Positions 9,190-17,786 of a stretch of 64,000 nucleotides of DNA are shown here, in pieces. Within the stretch, counting starts at the first letter, position 1. Each line of letters begins with the position of its first letter. The stretch covers positions 218,924 to 282,923 of the forward strand of contig JACRJL010000003.1 of the NCBI GenBank assembly GCA_016215445.1, written 5' to 3'. Position numbers and translations under genes: made by a program. Below the pieces are notes generated by a model. That model made no database searches. It saw only the letters and a list, made by a program, of their open reading frames with translations, and was not told the origin of the DNA. The DNA is from Candidatus Roizmanbacteria bacterium. GTDB taxonomy: Bacteria > Patescibacteriota > Microgenomatia > UBA1406 > GWC2-37-13.

Positions 9190-9927
9190 ATGAAGAAAAA
9201 AATTCTAATTTTACTAAATTTGCTTTTTCTCTTCTTATTTACAATCAAGACTGATCTGTCAGCCCAAGTGACATATTTTCAGATTCCAGGAGTTAGTTGT
9301 GGTGTTGCTGGAGACATACAAAGTAATAAGTGCTGTGCGCCTTTTAAGTTTGAACCGGCTGGTTTACCTGACTTAGGGACACCTTTGCGGGTAGTTAGAG
9401 ATTTAATTCTGGGGCCTGGTTTTACTTATATAAAAAGTTTTTCCAAACCAGTTGAGGATTATCAAAATAAACTATTAGTACCGTGTTTTGAAGGCAAGCA
9501 AACAACAGCTGATCCATCAGACATCAACTGTCGATGTGAACTAACCTCGCAACCAGCTCCGGCCTCTTTGATAGCTTTACAGAAATTTTGTGATAACCAA
9601 ACAGGTTCGGGTGATAGGTCTAGATGCAGTTCTTGTATAAAAGGTGGGGGAGCTTGGACTGCAATTGGCTGCGTCCAAGGAAGTTTAAGCAGTTTTATTA
9701 GTCAGACAGTATTTGGTTGGGGTATAGGACTGGCTGGAGGACTGGCCTTACTTTGTATAATTTATGCTGCTTTCCAGATGCAGTCGTCCCAAGGCAATCC
9801 GGAGAAACTGAAAAAAGCCCAGGAAATGATCACGTCCTGCATCATGGGTTTAATGTTGATAATATTTTCAGTCTTTATTTTGAGACTGATTGGAGTTAAT
9901 ATTCTTCAGATTCCTGGGTTTAAATAA
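9190..9927 (+). CDS. Exported Cys-rich protein with VirB2/TrbC-like C-terminal membrane pair
   Basis: 245 aa. A signal peptide (about 1-25: 'KKKILILLNLLFLFLFTI', ending near 'LSA-Q') is followed by an exported region of about 140 residues with some eleven cysteines, including CC, CRC and CSSC clusters that suggest disulfides. The C-terminal 75 residues form two membrane helices joined by a short loop 'QSSQGNPEKLKKAQEMIT'. That helix-loop-helix is the pattern of VirB2/TrbC pilin-like proteins in CPR genomes and closely matches the loop in the 109-aa protein at 16084. Function as a pilin or surface subunit is inferred. It ends 5 nt from the convergent VirB6-like gene. Confidence 0.75.
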   Translation: MKKKILILLNLLFLFLFTIKTDLSAQVTYFQIPGVSCGVAGDIQSNKCCAPFKFEPAGLPDLGTPLRVVRDLILGPGFTYIKSFSKPVEDYQNKLLVPCFEGKQTTADPSDINCRCELTSQPAPASLIALQKFCDNQTGSGDRSRCSSCIKGGGAWTAIGCVQGSLSSFISQTVFGWGIGLAGGLALLCIIYAAFQMQSSQGNPEKLKKAQEMITSCIMGLMLIIFSVFILRLIGVNILQIPGFK

Positions 9928-9932
9928 GCAGG

Positions 9933-11621
9933 TTAGCTTTTTGCTTTTGGTGGCGGGCCGCCCATAAATCTAGCCCACCATCCTGGTAGATTTTTTCCGA
10001 TAACCCCATCTTTGCCAAACATTCCTTGTGGACCAAATGCTCCTAAAGCTAAACTCAAACTACCTATTGGTCCAGCAATACCCATGACTCCGCCGCCAAC
10101 AGCTGCAGCACCACCAAAGAATGTACCGATACCTAGGTTGAGAGGTAAGTCTTTTATACCCAGTGCTTCTTTAGTGACTTTGACCAAATCAGGGATCATA
10201 ATCATAAGGCCAATACCGATTAAAATTTTAAAAGATTCCGAATCAAATCCATTAAGGTAGGGTAGAGCAAGGTTGCTGTAACCTGACGGTGTTGTACTGT
10301 TCACGATTAGAAATCCAATAATAAAGACGGCAATTGTTATAGGAAAAGCAATCAAATTGCCAATAAGGTTTTTTATCCAGCTGGAGAAAATATTTTTTCC
10401 TGGAATGGCCTCAAACATAAGTAGAAAAGGTCCGATGACAATTAAAAGTATTAATTTAATATAAGCGGCAAAGAGCATGGCAAAAATTCTAAAAACAAGA
10501 AGGACGAGAGTCAAACCAATAAGAACCATTAAAAGACCAGTCACTAAAGTTGTTCCTAACATGTATATAACTAGTAGAACAAATACAAAAATAATAGAGC
10601 GTAATATAGCACTAGGAAGATTTCCTAAACTAAAAGTAGCTAATTCTATATTGTCAAACGCTTTGGAAATTGGTTCAACGAAGTTTGCGTCGAGGTGTAA
10701 ACGATTGAACATAAAAACAGTAAATACACCTCCCACAGCGACTTTAGCTAGTGTTGCAAACCAAAGCGGAAACAGGCCAAAAAGGGCATTACCTAGCTTT
10801 GGCAAAATTCCAAGTGAGGTAAACCACTGTCTGCCTCCAGTAACGTCTAAAAATATCTGCATCAATGAGGCGCCGATATAGTTATTTTGGAACTGGACAG
10901 CATCATAGTTATTGTTGTTGCTGCTCAAAACAGAAACTATCAAAATTATAGAAACATACATTAAGTCTATTAAAAACCCAGCGATAGCAAAGGAAAAAGT
11001 GATTAGAATCATCGCGATAACTATCTTTGGTAAGGCGTTTTCAACAGAAATAACAGTCTGTGGGTTCATTTTCATTCTAAACATGACCATAAAACCGATG
11101 GTAATTAATATTAAAACCAAAATCATATAGGCAAGGTCACGAAAGACCTTCCAAAGGTTGGCATAAGGCTTAATTGCGGCAAAGCCTAAGCCTTCAGCCG
11201 CATATGTTTTTGGAATTAGTCCAGAAGACTGGAGTCCTGAATAAGCCCAGGAGACACCAGAGGCCGGCGGGTTGGCGAAAGGAAAAATAATCATTTTGCT
11301 CATATAACCAAACAAACTCTTGTTGAAATTTTTATTGGCGTCGTTTGGTTTGTCTGTACAAGCTTCACCAATCATAAAACACATCGATGATCTATAGACG
11401 GCCAATGTTACTTTTCCACCAATTGTTGAATTGTATTCTTTATTTTTTAAAATCAGGTAGATTTCCTGTCGATTTTGTTCAATCAAGGTATTTTTAGTTG
11501 TCAATGCGGCCTTATCTTTATTGATAAAAATATTAAAAAGATAGATAACGGAAAAAAATACTATCGCAACAAAGGCTATTTTTTTGAATTTATTTAAGAC
11601 AGACTTCAAAAAAAATATCAT
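9933..11621 (-). CDS. VirB6/TrbL-like polytopic membrane protein
   Basis: 562 aa. An N-terminal membrane anchor (about 13-32) precedes an exported region of about 130 residues. Then come roughly eight to ten membrane helices (about 165-490), including a long hydrophobic run around 330-410. The tail is Gly/Ala/Pro-rich and ends 'MGGPPPKAKS'. This layout fits the TrbL/VirB6 inner-membrane channel proteins of type IV secretion systems as seen in CPR bacteria. Sequence similarity is weak, so the assignment rests on topology and on the VirB2-like neighbours. It is last in a three-gene minus-strand unit (13116 to 9933) with two membrane-anchored exported proteins. No VirB4 ATPase is in this window. 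Confidence 0.7.
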   Translation of the reverse strand: MIFFLKSVLNKFKKIAFVAIVFFSVIYLFNIFINKDKAALTTKNTLIEQNRQEIYLILKNKEYNSTIGGKVTLAVYRSSMCFMIGEACTDKPNDANKNFNKSLFGYMSKMIIFPFANPPASGVSWAYSGLQSSGLIPKTYAAEGLGFAAIKPYANLWKVFRDLAYMILVLILITIGFMVMFRMKMNPQTVISVENALPKIVIAMILITFSFAIAGFLIDLMYVSIILIVSVLSSNNNNYDAVQFQNNYIGASLMQIFLDVTGGRQWFTSLGILPKLGNALFGLFPLWFATLAKVAVGGVFTVFMFNRLHLDANFVEPISKAFDNIELATFSLGNLPSAILRSIIFVFVLLVIYMLGTTLVTGLLMVLIGLTLVLLVFRIFAMLFAAYIKLILLIVIGPFLLMFEAIPGKNIFSSWIKNLIGNLIAFPITIAVFIIGFLIVNSTTPSGYSNLALPYLNGFDSESFKILIGIGLMIMIPDLVKVTKEALGIKDLPLNLGIGTFFGGAAAVGGGVMGIAGPIGSLSLALGAFGPQGMFGKDGVIGKNLPGWWARFMGGPPPKAKS

Positions 11622-11636
11622 AGATTGATTTTACAA

Positions 11637-12071
11637 TTATCTAAAGTTGAATTGGTTGTTTCCCAAACTTGGATAGTTTGTACTTCTCCAATTTTCAAAT
11701 TCACTTCTAGCTTGGTCTTTCGGGTCTTTCAAAGTAACGACGAACTTATCTTCTCCATAGTCAAAATCAACTGAAAAGGTCGACAGATCAAGGGGAATCC
11801 TACCTCTCAAATCTTGTTTTTGAAGAGAAAGATTGACAGTTTCCTCGGGGATCTCCTGTTCAGCAACACCGGTAAAGTCAACCGGCTCGACAGTTGGCAT
11901 AAGACCATTATCCTGTGGTTGAGTTGTTTCAACAGTGGTCGGCGTCGGAAAATTGTTCTCTTCTTGGTTGATGGTTGGTTTTTTTCCAAAAGGAACAAAG
12001 GTAATGATTAAAAATAAAATGATTATTATTCCTGATATTGCTAAATAGACCTTGATATTTGGTGTTGGCAT
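11637..12071 (-). CDS. Membrane-anchored exported protein, shared C-terminal domain
   Basis: 144 aa. One N-terminal membrane segment (about 7-27) and a Thr/Pro-rich linker precede a small C-terminal domain (about 95-144). That domain, with 'FSVDFDYGEDKFVV', 'DQARSEFENW' and 'LGNNQF', resembles residues 68-108 of the neighbouring 347-aa protein ('FSFDYSPDLNQLVV', 'QAREKFNQW', 'LAGN'). The family is not one I can name. The gene sits 1 nt after the C39-like gene and 15 nt before the VirB6-like gene, so an accessory envelope role in that locus is likely (inference). Confidence 0.7.
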   Translation of the reverse strand: MPTPNIKVYLAISGIIIILFLIITFVPFGKKPTINQEENNFPTPTTVETTQPQDNGLMPTVEPVDFTGVAEQEIPEETVNLSLQKQDLRGRIPLDLSTFSVDFDYGEDKFVVTLKDPKDQARSEFENWRSTNYPSLGNNQFNFR

Positions 12072-12072
12072 A

Positions 12073-13116
12073 TTATTTTTTTACCCCAAAGGCGATTCTA
12101 TATTCGGGGAATGGATAACGGCTGTTTTCGTTAAAAGGGGGAGCCTGTAATCGGCCATAATAAGGATCGTAGGCCCAGATATTGCCTTTGTCATCAATGT
12201 CTGTGATCCAAAAATAATGCCCGCCGCCTGTAGATTTAAAGTTAGCCAAGGTGAAAAATGTCCAGCCGGAGTTGAGAAACTTTTTCAGGTCGCCTGTTAC
12301 TTGGTCAGCTGTTTCAAAGTTAAAAACAATATAATCTGTGGTTTTCAGACCAAGGCTTTCCAAAATAGACTTGGCGTCATAATAGGTTGATCCGGCACAG
12401 CTCAATAGATAGCCGCGAGATTTATACATATTAACAATCGTTCTTGGATTGAAGTTCGAACCCAAATAGGAAGAAGCAATCATGGCAACAGTTGTTGGAC
12501 CGCAACCAGCCTGGCATAAATTACAATTACCGTCGGGTAAAGGAAGGTCAGCGTATTCGCTGTCGCACTGGGCAAAGTAGGCTAAACCTGTGGTTGGAGG
12601 TTGGTTGTTATTAGTAGTAGAAGTGTCAGGTGAGGAAGGATTTTCTGTACCTGAAGGAGTTTGGGTTGTTTCTATGCCACGACCTAGATTAAGAAAGATA
12701 TTGAAAAATTCTATAATTGGTTCAGCAGCTTCTGCCAATGAGTTATTAGTCGTATCTGTTCCAGATTGGCCTTGAAAAACTATCGCTTCTGGATTGCCGG
12801 CCAGGTCAGAGATACCGTTTTCGTCAGCCCATTGGTTGAATTTTTCTCTGGCCTGGGGAGTTTTTTCCTGAACGACCAGTTGATTGAGATCAGGAGAGTA
12901 ATCAAAACTAAAATCCTCGTTTTCATAAGGAGTTAGTGGCAAGGCGCTGTTTATAACCCTGTCTGTAACTGCGATGTTTCCTTCGACAACAACAGTTGTT
13001 GGAGTTAAAAGCGACGATTGGTTATTGTTTAATGGCAATTTTGGTCGGTTGAGGAGAAAAAGTACGACTAAAATTGAAACGAGAATAATACTTGCAATAA
13101 TGATTGTTTTTCTCAT
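12073..13116 (-). CDS. Membrane-anchored C39-like cysteine peptidase
   Basis: 347 aa. N-terminal membrane anchor (about 4-21), then a small domain (about 68-108) shared with the 144-aa neighbour, then a Ser/Thr/Pro/Asn linker (about 150-180). The C-terminal peptidase C39-like domain (about 180-347) has 'QAGCGPTTVAMI' with the presumed Gln and catalytic Cys, 'GGHYFWITDI' with the His, and 'YDPYYG' with the Asp. The active domain is outside the cell. C39-like enzymes cut peptides, either leader peptides or cell-wall or surface substrates; the substrate here is unknown. It starts 11 nt from the clpC start on the other strand. A weak -10 (CATATT) lies 8 nt upstream. Confidence 0.85.
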   Translation of the reverse strand: MRKTIIIASIILVSILVVLFLLNRPKLPLNNNQSSLLTPTTVVVEGNIAVTDRVINSALPLTPYENEDFSFDYSPDLNQLVVQEKTPQAREKFNQWADENGISDLAGNPEAIVFQGQSGTDTTNNSLAEAAEPIIEFFNIFLNLGRGIETTQTPSGTENPSSPDTSTTNNNQPPTTGLAYFAQCDSEYADLPLPDGNCNLCQAGCGPTTVAMIASSYLGSNFNPRTIVNMYKSRGYLLSCAGSTYYDAKSILESLGLKTTDYIVFNFETADQVTGDLKKFLNSGWTFFTLANFKSTGGGHYFWITDIDDKGNIWAYDPYYGRLQAPPFNENSRYPFPEYRIAFGVKK

Positions 13117-13121
13117 ATAAT
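13116..13121 (+). promoter_or_regulatory. -10 box of clpC
   Basis: TATAAT ends 6 nt before ATG 13128, so transcription should start at or next to the A of the ATG. This argues for ATG 13128 over an upstream TTG at 13104, which would lie upstream of the -10. Confidence 0.55.
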
Positions 13122-13127
13122 GGAAAT

Positions 13128-16112
13128 ATGGCCGATTTCTTTGATTTTATAAAAAAACCAACCTCCAATACAAGTACAAATGGAGTTGTTCCTTCATCGG
13201 TAACCCCGGTTGCTCCAAACCCAGCACCTCCAGTTTCTCCTTTGCCAGTAGATAAAATCAATGGTAATATTAGCGAGCAGAATGTTGCCGGTAGTCCGAC
13301 AAACGGCGTTGCAAAATCATCCAAGCCGGAAACTACTGCGACGACAGCTAAAACTGTTCCAGGTAATGAAAAAAAACCGGCCACGAATAATCAGCAAGCC
13401 AACCTTGATCTCATGACTCATCTGACTCAACGTTCCAACCGAGTTATGATGTCGGCCCAGACAAAAACAAAAGAACTAAAAGGCGACTTTGTCGATAGTG
13501 AACATTTACTTTACGGATTAACTGCGGATAGCGAAATTTATAATCTTTTTGTCGAACTCAAGATTCAGCCCCAACTTGTTCAGGACGAGCTAAACAAAAT
13601 TTATAAGCGAGGGACAGTCGATAGGCCAACTCAGGTTTCACCAAGAATAAAAAGGATTATTGATAACGCTCTTGTTGTTGCCAGAAAGCTTGGTTTTGAA
13701 TTTATAGCACCAGAACATCTCCTGCTGGCTCTTTATGAAGAAGGTGAAGGCGCCGGAGCCAGAATTTTAGCCAAACTGGGAGTCCAAAAAGAAGATCTCA
13801 ACAAGAAAATTACCGGTAAAAAAGAAGGACTAAGTGAGGAACAGAAAGCTGCTGAAAAAAAGAAAAAAGCCTTAGAACAATTTACCATTGATTTAACAGC
13901 TAAAGCGGCTCAGGGCTTGCTTGATCCAGTGGTCGAGCGTTCAACCGTGATTGAACGGGTGATTCATATTCTATCTCGAAGGACAAAAAATAACCCATCC
14001 TTAGTCGGTGAGGCCGGCGTTGGAAAAACAGCCATAGTTGAAGGTTTGGCAGAAAAAATCGTCTCCAAAGAAGTTCCCGAACCTCTTTTGAATAAAAAAA
14101 TTCTCCAGCTTGATTTAATGAGTATTTTAGCCGGTGCTTCTCACCGAGGAGAGTTTGAGGAAAGAATGAAAGATTTAATTGAACAGGTTAAAGCTTCAAA
14201 TGGTCAGATTATTTTATTTATAGACGAAATTCATAATATTGTTGGCGCCGGCGCCAGCGGCGAGGGATCACTGGATGCTTCTAATTTTTTGAAACCAGCC
14301 TTGGCTCGAGGAGAAATACAGTTAATTGGAGCAACAACCATTACTGAATATAGGAAATATATTGAAAAAGATCCGGCTTTGGAGAGGCGTTTTCAACCTG
14401 TCTTAGTTCCCGAACCTACAGAAGAGGCAGCCATTAAAATGCTGGGTGCTATAAAAGATAAATATGAAGCTTTTCACAGGGTAAAAATTCCTTCTGAAGT
14501 GGTGGAAGCGGCTGTCAGACTTTCAAAAAGATATGTTGGAGACAGATTTTTGCCTGATAAAGCCGTTGATTTAATAGACGAGGCGGCTTCAGCAGTTCGT
14601 TTGCCCTTAATCTCTCTTCCTGAGGAAATCAAATCTTTAGATTCGAGAATTAAAGAACTGACTCAAGAGATGATGGAATCTGAAAAAAAAGGTGATAAAG
14701 TAAAATCAAGGATTTTGAAATCAAAAATCGACGAAATCCAAAGTGAATTGAAAAATAAACAAGAAGAGTTTAACCTAAAAAAAAGCCAAACGACAACTAG
14801 CGTTAGTCCAGAAATCATCAAAGATATAATTGCTCGTTGGACTGGTATTCCGGTTGCAAAAATCACTTCGTCTGAAGTTGAAAGACTGGCCCATCTTGAG
14901 GACATTATTCATAAAAGACTTATTAATCAAGAAGCGGCCGTGGCTTCAGTCGCCCAGGCGGTCCGTCGCGGTCGAGCTGGACTAAAGTCGGCGGCGCGGC
15001 CTATTGGAAGTTTCGTATTCTTGGGGCCAACCGGAGTCGGTAAAACCGAACTGGCAAAAACCCTAGCCGATGTTTTGTTTGGCAGCGAAGAACTGATGAT
15101 AAGATTTGACATGACAGAATACATGGAAAAACACGAAGTGGCTAAGCTTCTTGGCGCGCCACCTGGGTATGTTGGCTATGAAGAAGGAGGGAAGTTGACG
15201 GAAGCGGTACGAAGAAAACCATATAGTGTTGTTCTTTTCGACGAAATTGAAAAAGCCCACCCGGACATATTCAACATTCTTCTTCAGATTCTAGACGACG
15301 GACGTTTGACAGACAATAAAGGTCACGTAGTCTCTTTCAAAAATACGGTTGTGATCTGTACTTCAAATATAGGGACAAAATTAATTCAAGACGAGATGCT
15401 TAAGCAAAAATCCGAAGTGCAAAATCCGAAATCCGAAACAAATCCAAAGTCCAAAAAATCAAAAAACGCCCCCGCGACATCACGAGAAAGCGAAACAACC
15501 GAGGGATCTAAAAAGGTGAATAGTAGTTTTCAGGCGATTCGAGAAAAAGTAATGGCAGAGCTTTTGAAATTTTTCAAGCCTGAGTTAGTTAATCGTTTTG
15601 ACGAAGTCACTGTTTTTGAACCCTTAAGTTTCCAAAATATGTCAGAAATCGTTAAACTACAGATGAAAGGAGTAGGAAAGTTGTTGGAAGATCAGGAAGT
15701 CGGTTTCTACTATGAAGATCAGGTTCTTGAAGAAGTTGTCCAGGCAGGTTTTGACCCTCTTTACGGAGCTAGACCTCTAAAAAGAGCGATCCAGAAACTT
15801 ATCGAAAACCCAATCTCTAATTTGATTATTGCCAGCAAAGTAAAAATGGGAGATGTGATTCGCGTCAGGGTAGGTAAAGGTAATATGGTTTTTGACATTG
15901 AAAAAACCCAGATGGTGATGGGAAACTTTATAAAATATCATTGTCAGGACTGCGAAAATAATTTTGAAAACGAAGTTATTAAGAATTCGACAATAATCTG
16001 TCCAAAGTGCGGTAAACACAATGTCATTGCGAGTGAAGATAAACAATCTCAGCCCAAAAAAGAGGTTGCTGATAATAAACTAAATGAAAAACCTATTAAG
16101 CCAGTCAGTTGA
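13128..16112 (+). CDS. clpC: ClpC-type AAA+ unfoldase with extra N- and C-terminal regions
   Basis: 994 aa from ATG 13128. A disordered Ser/Thr/Pro/Asn-rich region (1 to about 90) precedes a Clp_N domain, AAA+ D1 (Walker A GEAGVGKT, 294-301; Walker B around 362-368), a short middle domain, D2 (Walker A GPTGVGKT, 633-640; '[12 protein letters not shown]') and the D2 small domain. The ATPase drives unfolding for a protease such as ClpP. Three oddities: a Lys/Ser/Pro/Glu-rich insertion around 760-797 encoded by DNA repeats; a C-terminal zinc-ribbon-like tail with C939xxC942 and C958xxC961; and a Gln/Lys tail partly encoded by another repeat. The next gene starts inside its end (29-nt overlap). 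ClpC versus ClpB cannot be fully separated by eye, but the short middle domain favours ClpC. Confidence 0.93.
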   Translation: MADFFDFIKKPTSNTSTNGVVPSSVTPVAPNPAPPVSPLPVDKINGNISEQNVAGSPTNGVAKSSKPETTATTAKTVPGNEKKPATNNQQANLDLMTHLTQRSNRVMMSAQTKTKELKGDFVDSEHLLYGLTADSEIYNLFVELKIQPQLVQDELNKIYKRGTVDRPTQVSPRIKRIIDNALVVARKLGFEFIAPEHLLLALYEEGEGAGARILAKLGVQKEDLNKKITGKKEGLSEEQKAAEKKKKALEQFTIDLTAKAAQGLLDPVVERSTVIERVIHILSRRTKNNPSLVGEAGVGKTAIVEGLAEKIVSKEVPEPLLNKKILQLDLMSILAGASHRGEFEERMKDLIEQVKASNGQIILFIDEIHNIVGAGASGEGSLDASNFLKPALARGEIQLIGATTITEYRKYIEKDPALERRFQPVLVPEPTEEAAIKMLGAIKDKYEAFHRVKIPSEVVEAAVRLSKRYVGDRFLPDKAVDLIDEAASAVRLPLISLPEEIKSLDSRIKELTQEMMESEKKGDKVKSRILKSKIDEIQSELKNKQEEFNLKKSQTTTSVSPEIIKDIIARWTGIPVAKITSSEVERLAHLEDIIHKRLINQEAAVASVAQAVRRGRAGLKSAARPIGSFVFLGPTGVGKTELAKTLADVLFGSEELMIRFDMTEYMEKHEVAKLLGAPPGYVGYEEGGKLTEAVRRKPYSVVLFDEIEKAHPDIFNILLQILDDGRLTDNKGHVVSFKNTVVICTSNIGTKLIQDEMLKQKSEVQNPKSETNPKSKKSKNAPATSRESETTEGSKKVNSSFQAIREKVMAELLKFFKPELVNRFDEVTVFEPLSFQNMSEIVKLQMKGVGKLLEDQEVGFYYEDQVLEEVVQAGFDPLYGARPLKRAIQKLIENPISNLIIASKVKMGDVIRVRVGKGNMVFDIEKTQMVMGNFIKYHCQDCENNFENEVIKNSTIICPKCGKHNVIASEDKQSQPKKEVADNKLNEKPIKPVS
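15405..15509 (+). repeat. Repeat-derived insertion within clpC
   Basis: Two repeat types side by side, in frame. 15405-15460 has reiterated AAATCCGAA/AAATCCAAAG words. 15476-15509 resembles a degraded copy of the palindromic GTCATTGCGAG...GAAGCAATCTC family ('CACGAGAAAGCGAAACAA' then 'CGAGGGATCT'). Translated, this is a low-complexity polar insertion in the D2 domain. Confidence 0.5.
16023..16051 (+). repeat. Palindromic-family repeat in the clpC 3' end
   Basis: GTCATTGCGAGTGAAG followed by a CAATCTCA end. It matches the general form of the dispersed ATTGCGAG...CAATCTC repeats found in many bacterial genomes (recalled, not searched). It encodes [10 protein letters not shown] in the ClpC tail. 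Confidence 0.45.
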
Positions 16113-16413
16113 CTTTAACGGACAAGAAATCAAAGGCCCGTTGGTGGGAGCCAATGGTCAGCCGATTGAAAATCTGGGCCAACTAGTGAGCCGCGTCTTA
16201 TCATTTTTACTTCCTTTAGCCGGCGTAATTCTTCTTTTCGTTTTGATTTGGGGAGGCTATGATTACATGATGTCTCAGGGAAATCCAGAAAAGGTTAAAA
16301 CCGCACAGGCAAAAATCACAACAGGAATCATCGGGTTTGGCCTTCTTATTTTTTCTTACTTGCTCGTAAGACTAATTGCGGCTATATTTGGTCTCCAAAC
16401 AGGAATAATTTGA
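16084..16413 (+). CDS. VirB2/TrbC-like small membrane protein (pilin-like)
   Basis: 109 aa. A polar N-terminus (about 1-30) is followed by two membrane helices (about 33-53 and 78-100) joined by the loop 'MSQGNPEKVKTAQAKITTG'. This helix-loop-helix form is typical of VirB2/TrbC-type pilin-like proteins in CPR bacteria. The loop is nearly the same as in the 245-aa Cys-rich protein at 9190. The gene starts inside the end of clpC, so it is co-transcribed with clpC and probably translationally coupled. Role in a secretion or pilus-like assembly is inferred. Confidence 0.8.
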   Translation: MKNLLSQSVDFNGQEIKGPLVGANGQPIENLGQLVSRVLSFLLPLAGVILLFVLIWGGYDYMMSQGNPEKVKTAQAKITTGIIGFGLLIFSYLLVRLIAAIFGLQTGII

Positions 16414-16432
16414 ATACCATCCCATTTTTAGA

Positions 16433-16438
16433 TATAAT
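16433..16438 (+). promoter_or_regulatory. -10 box of the UMP kinase-methyltransferase gene
   Basis: TATAAT, 14 nt before ATG 16453. The predicted leader is about 7 nt. Confidence 0.5.
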
Positions 16439-16452
16439 AAACGAAATTCATT

Positions 16453-17784
16453 ATGTTTTTTAAATTCAAAGAGCCGCCGATTATTATCTCCGTAGGAGGC
16501 AGTCTTATAGTTCCCAACGGTGGTGTCGACACTGTTTTTCTATCTAAACTCAATCGGTTTATTAGAAGCCAGGTTACAAAAGGTAAACGATTTATGTTGA
16601 TTGCCGGAGGGGGTAGAATTGCCCGTCGTTATCAAGACGCCGGCCGAGAAGTAATAGGAAATATTAATAATGAAGATCTTGACTGGTTGGGAATTCACGC
16701 TACTCGTTTCAACGCTCACCTATTAAGGACTATTTTTCAAGATATTGCCAATCCGAGAATTATCACAAACTACGAAAAAAAACTTTTCAACTGGAAAGAA
16801 CCATTGGCAATAGGAGCCGGTTGGAAACCTGGTTGGTCGACCGATTATGACGCGGTAATATTGGCTCGCGACTATAAAGCCCAAGTGATCATTAACTTAT
16901 CCAATATAGATGGTGTCTACGATAAAGATCCAAAAAAGTTTAAAGATGCCAAATTAATCAAAAAAATCACTTGGGAAGAAATGCAAAAATTAACAGGAAG
17001 CAAATGGTCGCCTGGTTTTAGTGCTCCGTTTGACCCGATAGCGACTCCTTTAGCAAGGCGATTGGGTTTGACTGTTATAGTTAGTAGCGGCCATGACATT
17101 GATAATTTGGAGAAAATCATCGAAGGAGAATCGTTTCAAGGTACAGTAATTACTCCATTTAAGATAGACGCCGGTTATTATGATAGAGACTATTATCTGG
17201 GTAAAAAAGGCGGCCACAAATTAAGTCATATTGAGTCTTCTTTCGGAGAAGCTTTTCACGATCTTGTTAATTTTTGTCGGGCTTTGATTTATAAAATTAC
17301 ATTGAATCCAAAGAACGCCCTTGATTTAGGTAGCGGTTTGGGACGAACAGTCAAGTATCTTCGCATGTTGGGAATAGATGCTTACGGTGTTGACGTTTCA
17401 AAACATGCCATTGATCTTGCCAGCCGTGATATAAAACCGTTTTTGCTCATGGCCGACGCCAGCAAAATTCCATATCCGGATAATAAATTTGATTTGGTTT
17501 TTAGTCATGATCTATTACAACAGCTCGATCACGATAAAATAAAAAAGACCATTGGTGAAAGCATTAGAGTCTCAAAAAAATATGTCATCCATAAGATCTA
17601 TACAAAAGAAAATCTATGGTACAATCTTTTTCACCGTCGGGATTTTTCAAACGTTTCTTTTTTCTACAAGAAATATTGGGATAGACTTTTTTCTTTGTTT
17701 AAAGATAAGGCCTCCTTAGATAAACAAAGGTTTATGTTACCTGCTTTGATTGAAACAAAATTCTTTTTGAAGAAGAAAAGCTAA
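16453..17784 (+). CDS. Fusion of archaeal-type UMP kinase (PyrH-like) and class I SAM methyltransferase
   Basis: 443 aa. Residues 1 to about 235 are an amino-acid-kinase fold: 'ISVGGSLIVPNGG' at the start, 'GGGRIARRYQDAGRE', 'GWKPGWSTDYDAVILA' and 'NLSNIDGVYDKDP'. These fit UMP kinases of the archaeal type, which phosphorylate UMP to UDP. Residues about 285-400 are a class I methyltransferase: motif I 'ALDLGSGLG' at 289-297, then 'AYGVDVS' and 'FDLVFSHDLLQQLDHD'. Methyl acceptor unknown. The two parts are in one uninterrupted frame. recF starts 2 nt after the stop. The kinase could be the cell's UMP kinase or have drifted to another phosphate acceptor. Confidence 0.85.
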   Translation: MFFKFKEPPIIISVGGSLIVPNGGVDTVFLSKLNRFIRSQVTKGKRFMLIAGGGRIARRYQDAGREVIGNINNEDLDWLGIHATRFNAHLLRTIFQDIANPRIITNYEKKLFNWKEPLAIGAGWKPGWSTDYDAVILARDYKAQVIINLSNIDGVYDKDPKKFKDAKLIKKITWEEMQKLTGSKWSPGFSAPFDPIATPLARRLGLTVIVSSGHDIDNLEKIIEGESFQGTVITPFKIDAGYYDRDYYLGKKGGHKLSHIESSFGEAFHDLVNFCRALIYKITLNPKNALDLGSGLGRTVKYLRMLGIDAYGVDVSKHAIDLASRDIKPFLLMADASKIPYPDNKFDLVFSHDLLQQLDHDKIKKTIGESIRVSKKYVIHKIYTKENLWYNLFHRRDFSNVSFFYKKYWDRLFSLFKDKASLDKQRFMLPALIETKFFLKKKS

Positions 17785-17786
17785 TT

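Noticed and set aside
10477-10881. 134-aa open frame on the plus strand
   Set aside because: Antisense to the VirB6-like gene; Lys/Thr/Arg-rich translation typical of a mirrored hydrophobic gene.
13104-13127. TTG start of clpC
   Set aside because: The -10 box at 13116-13121 lies inside this stretch, so it would not be transcribed in full; ATG 13128 fits the layout of other genes.
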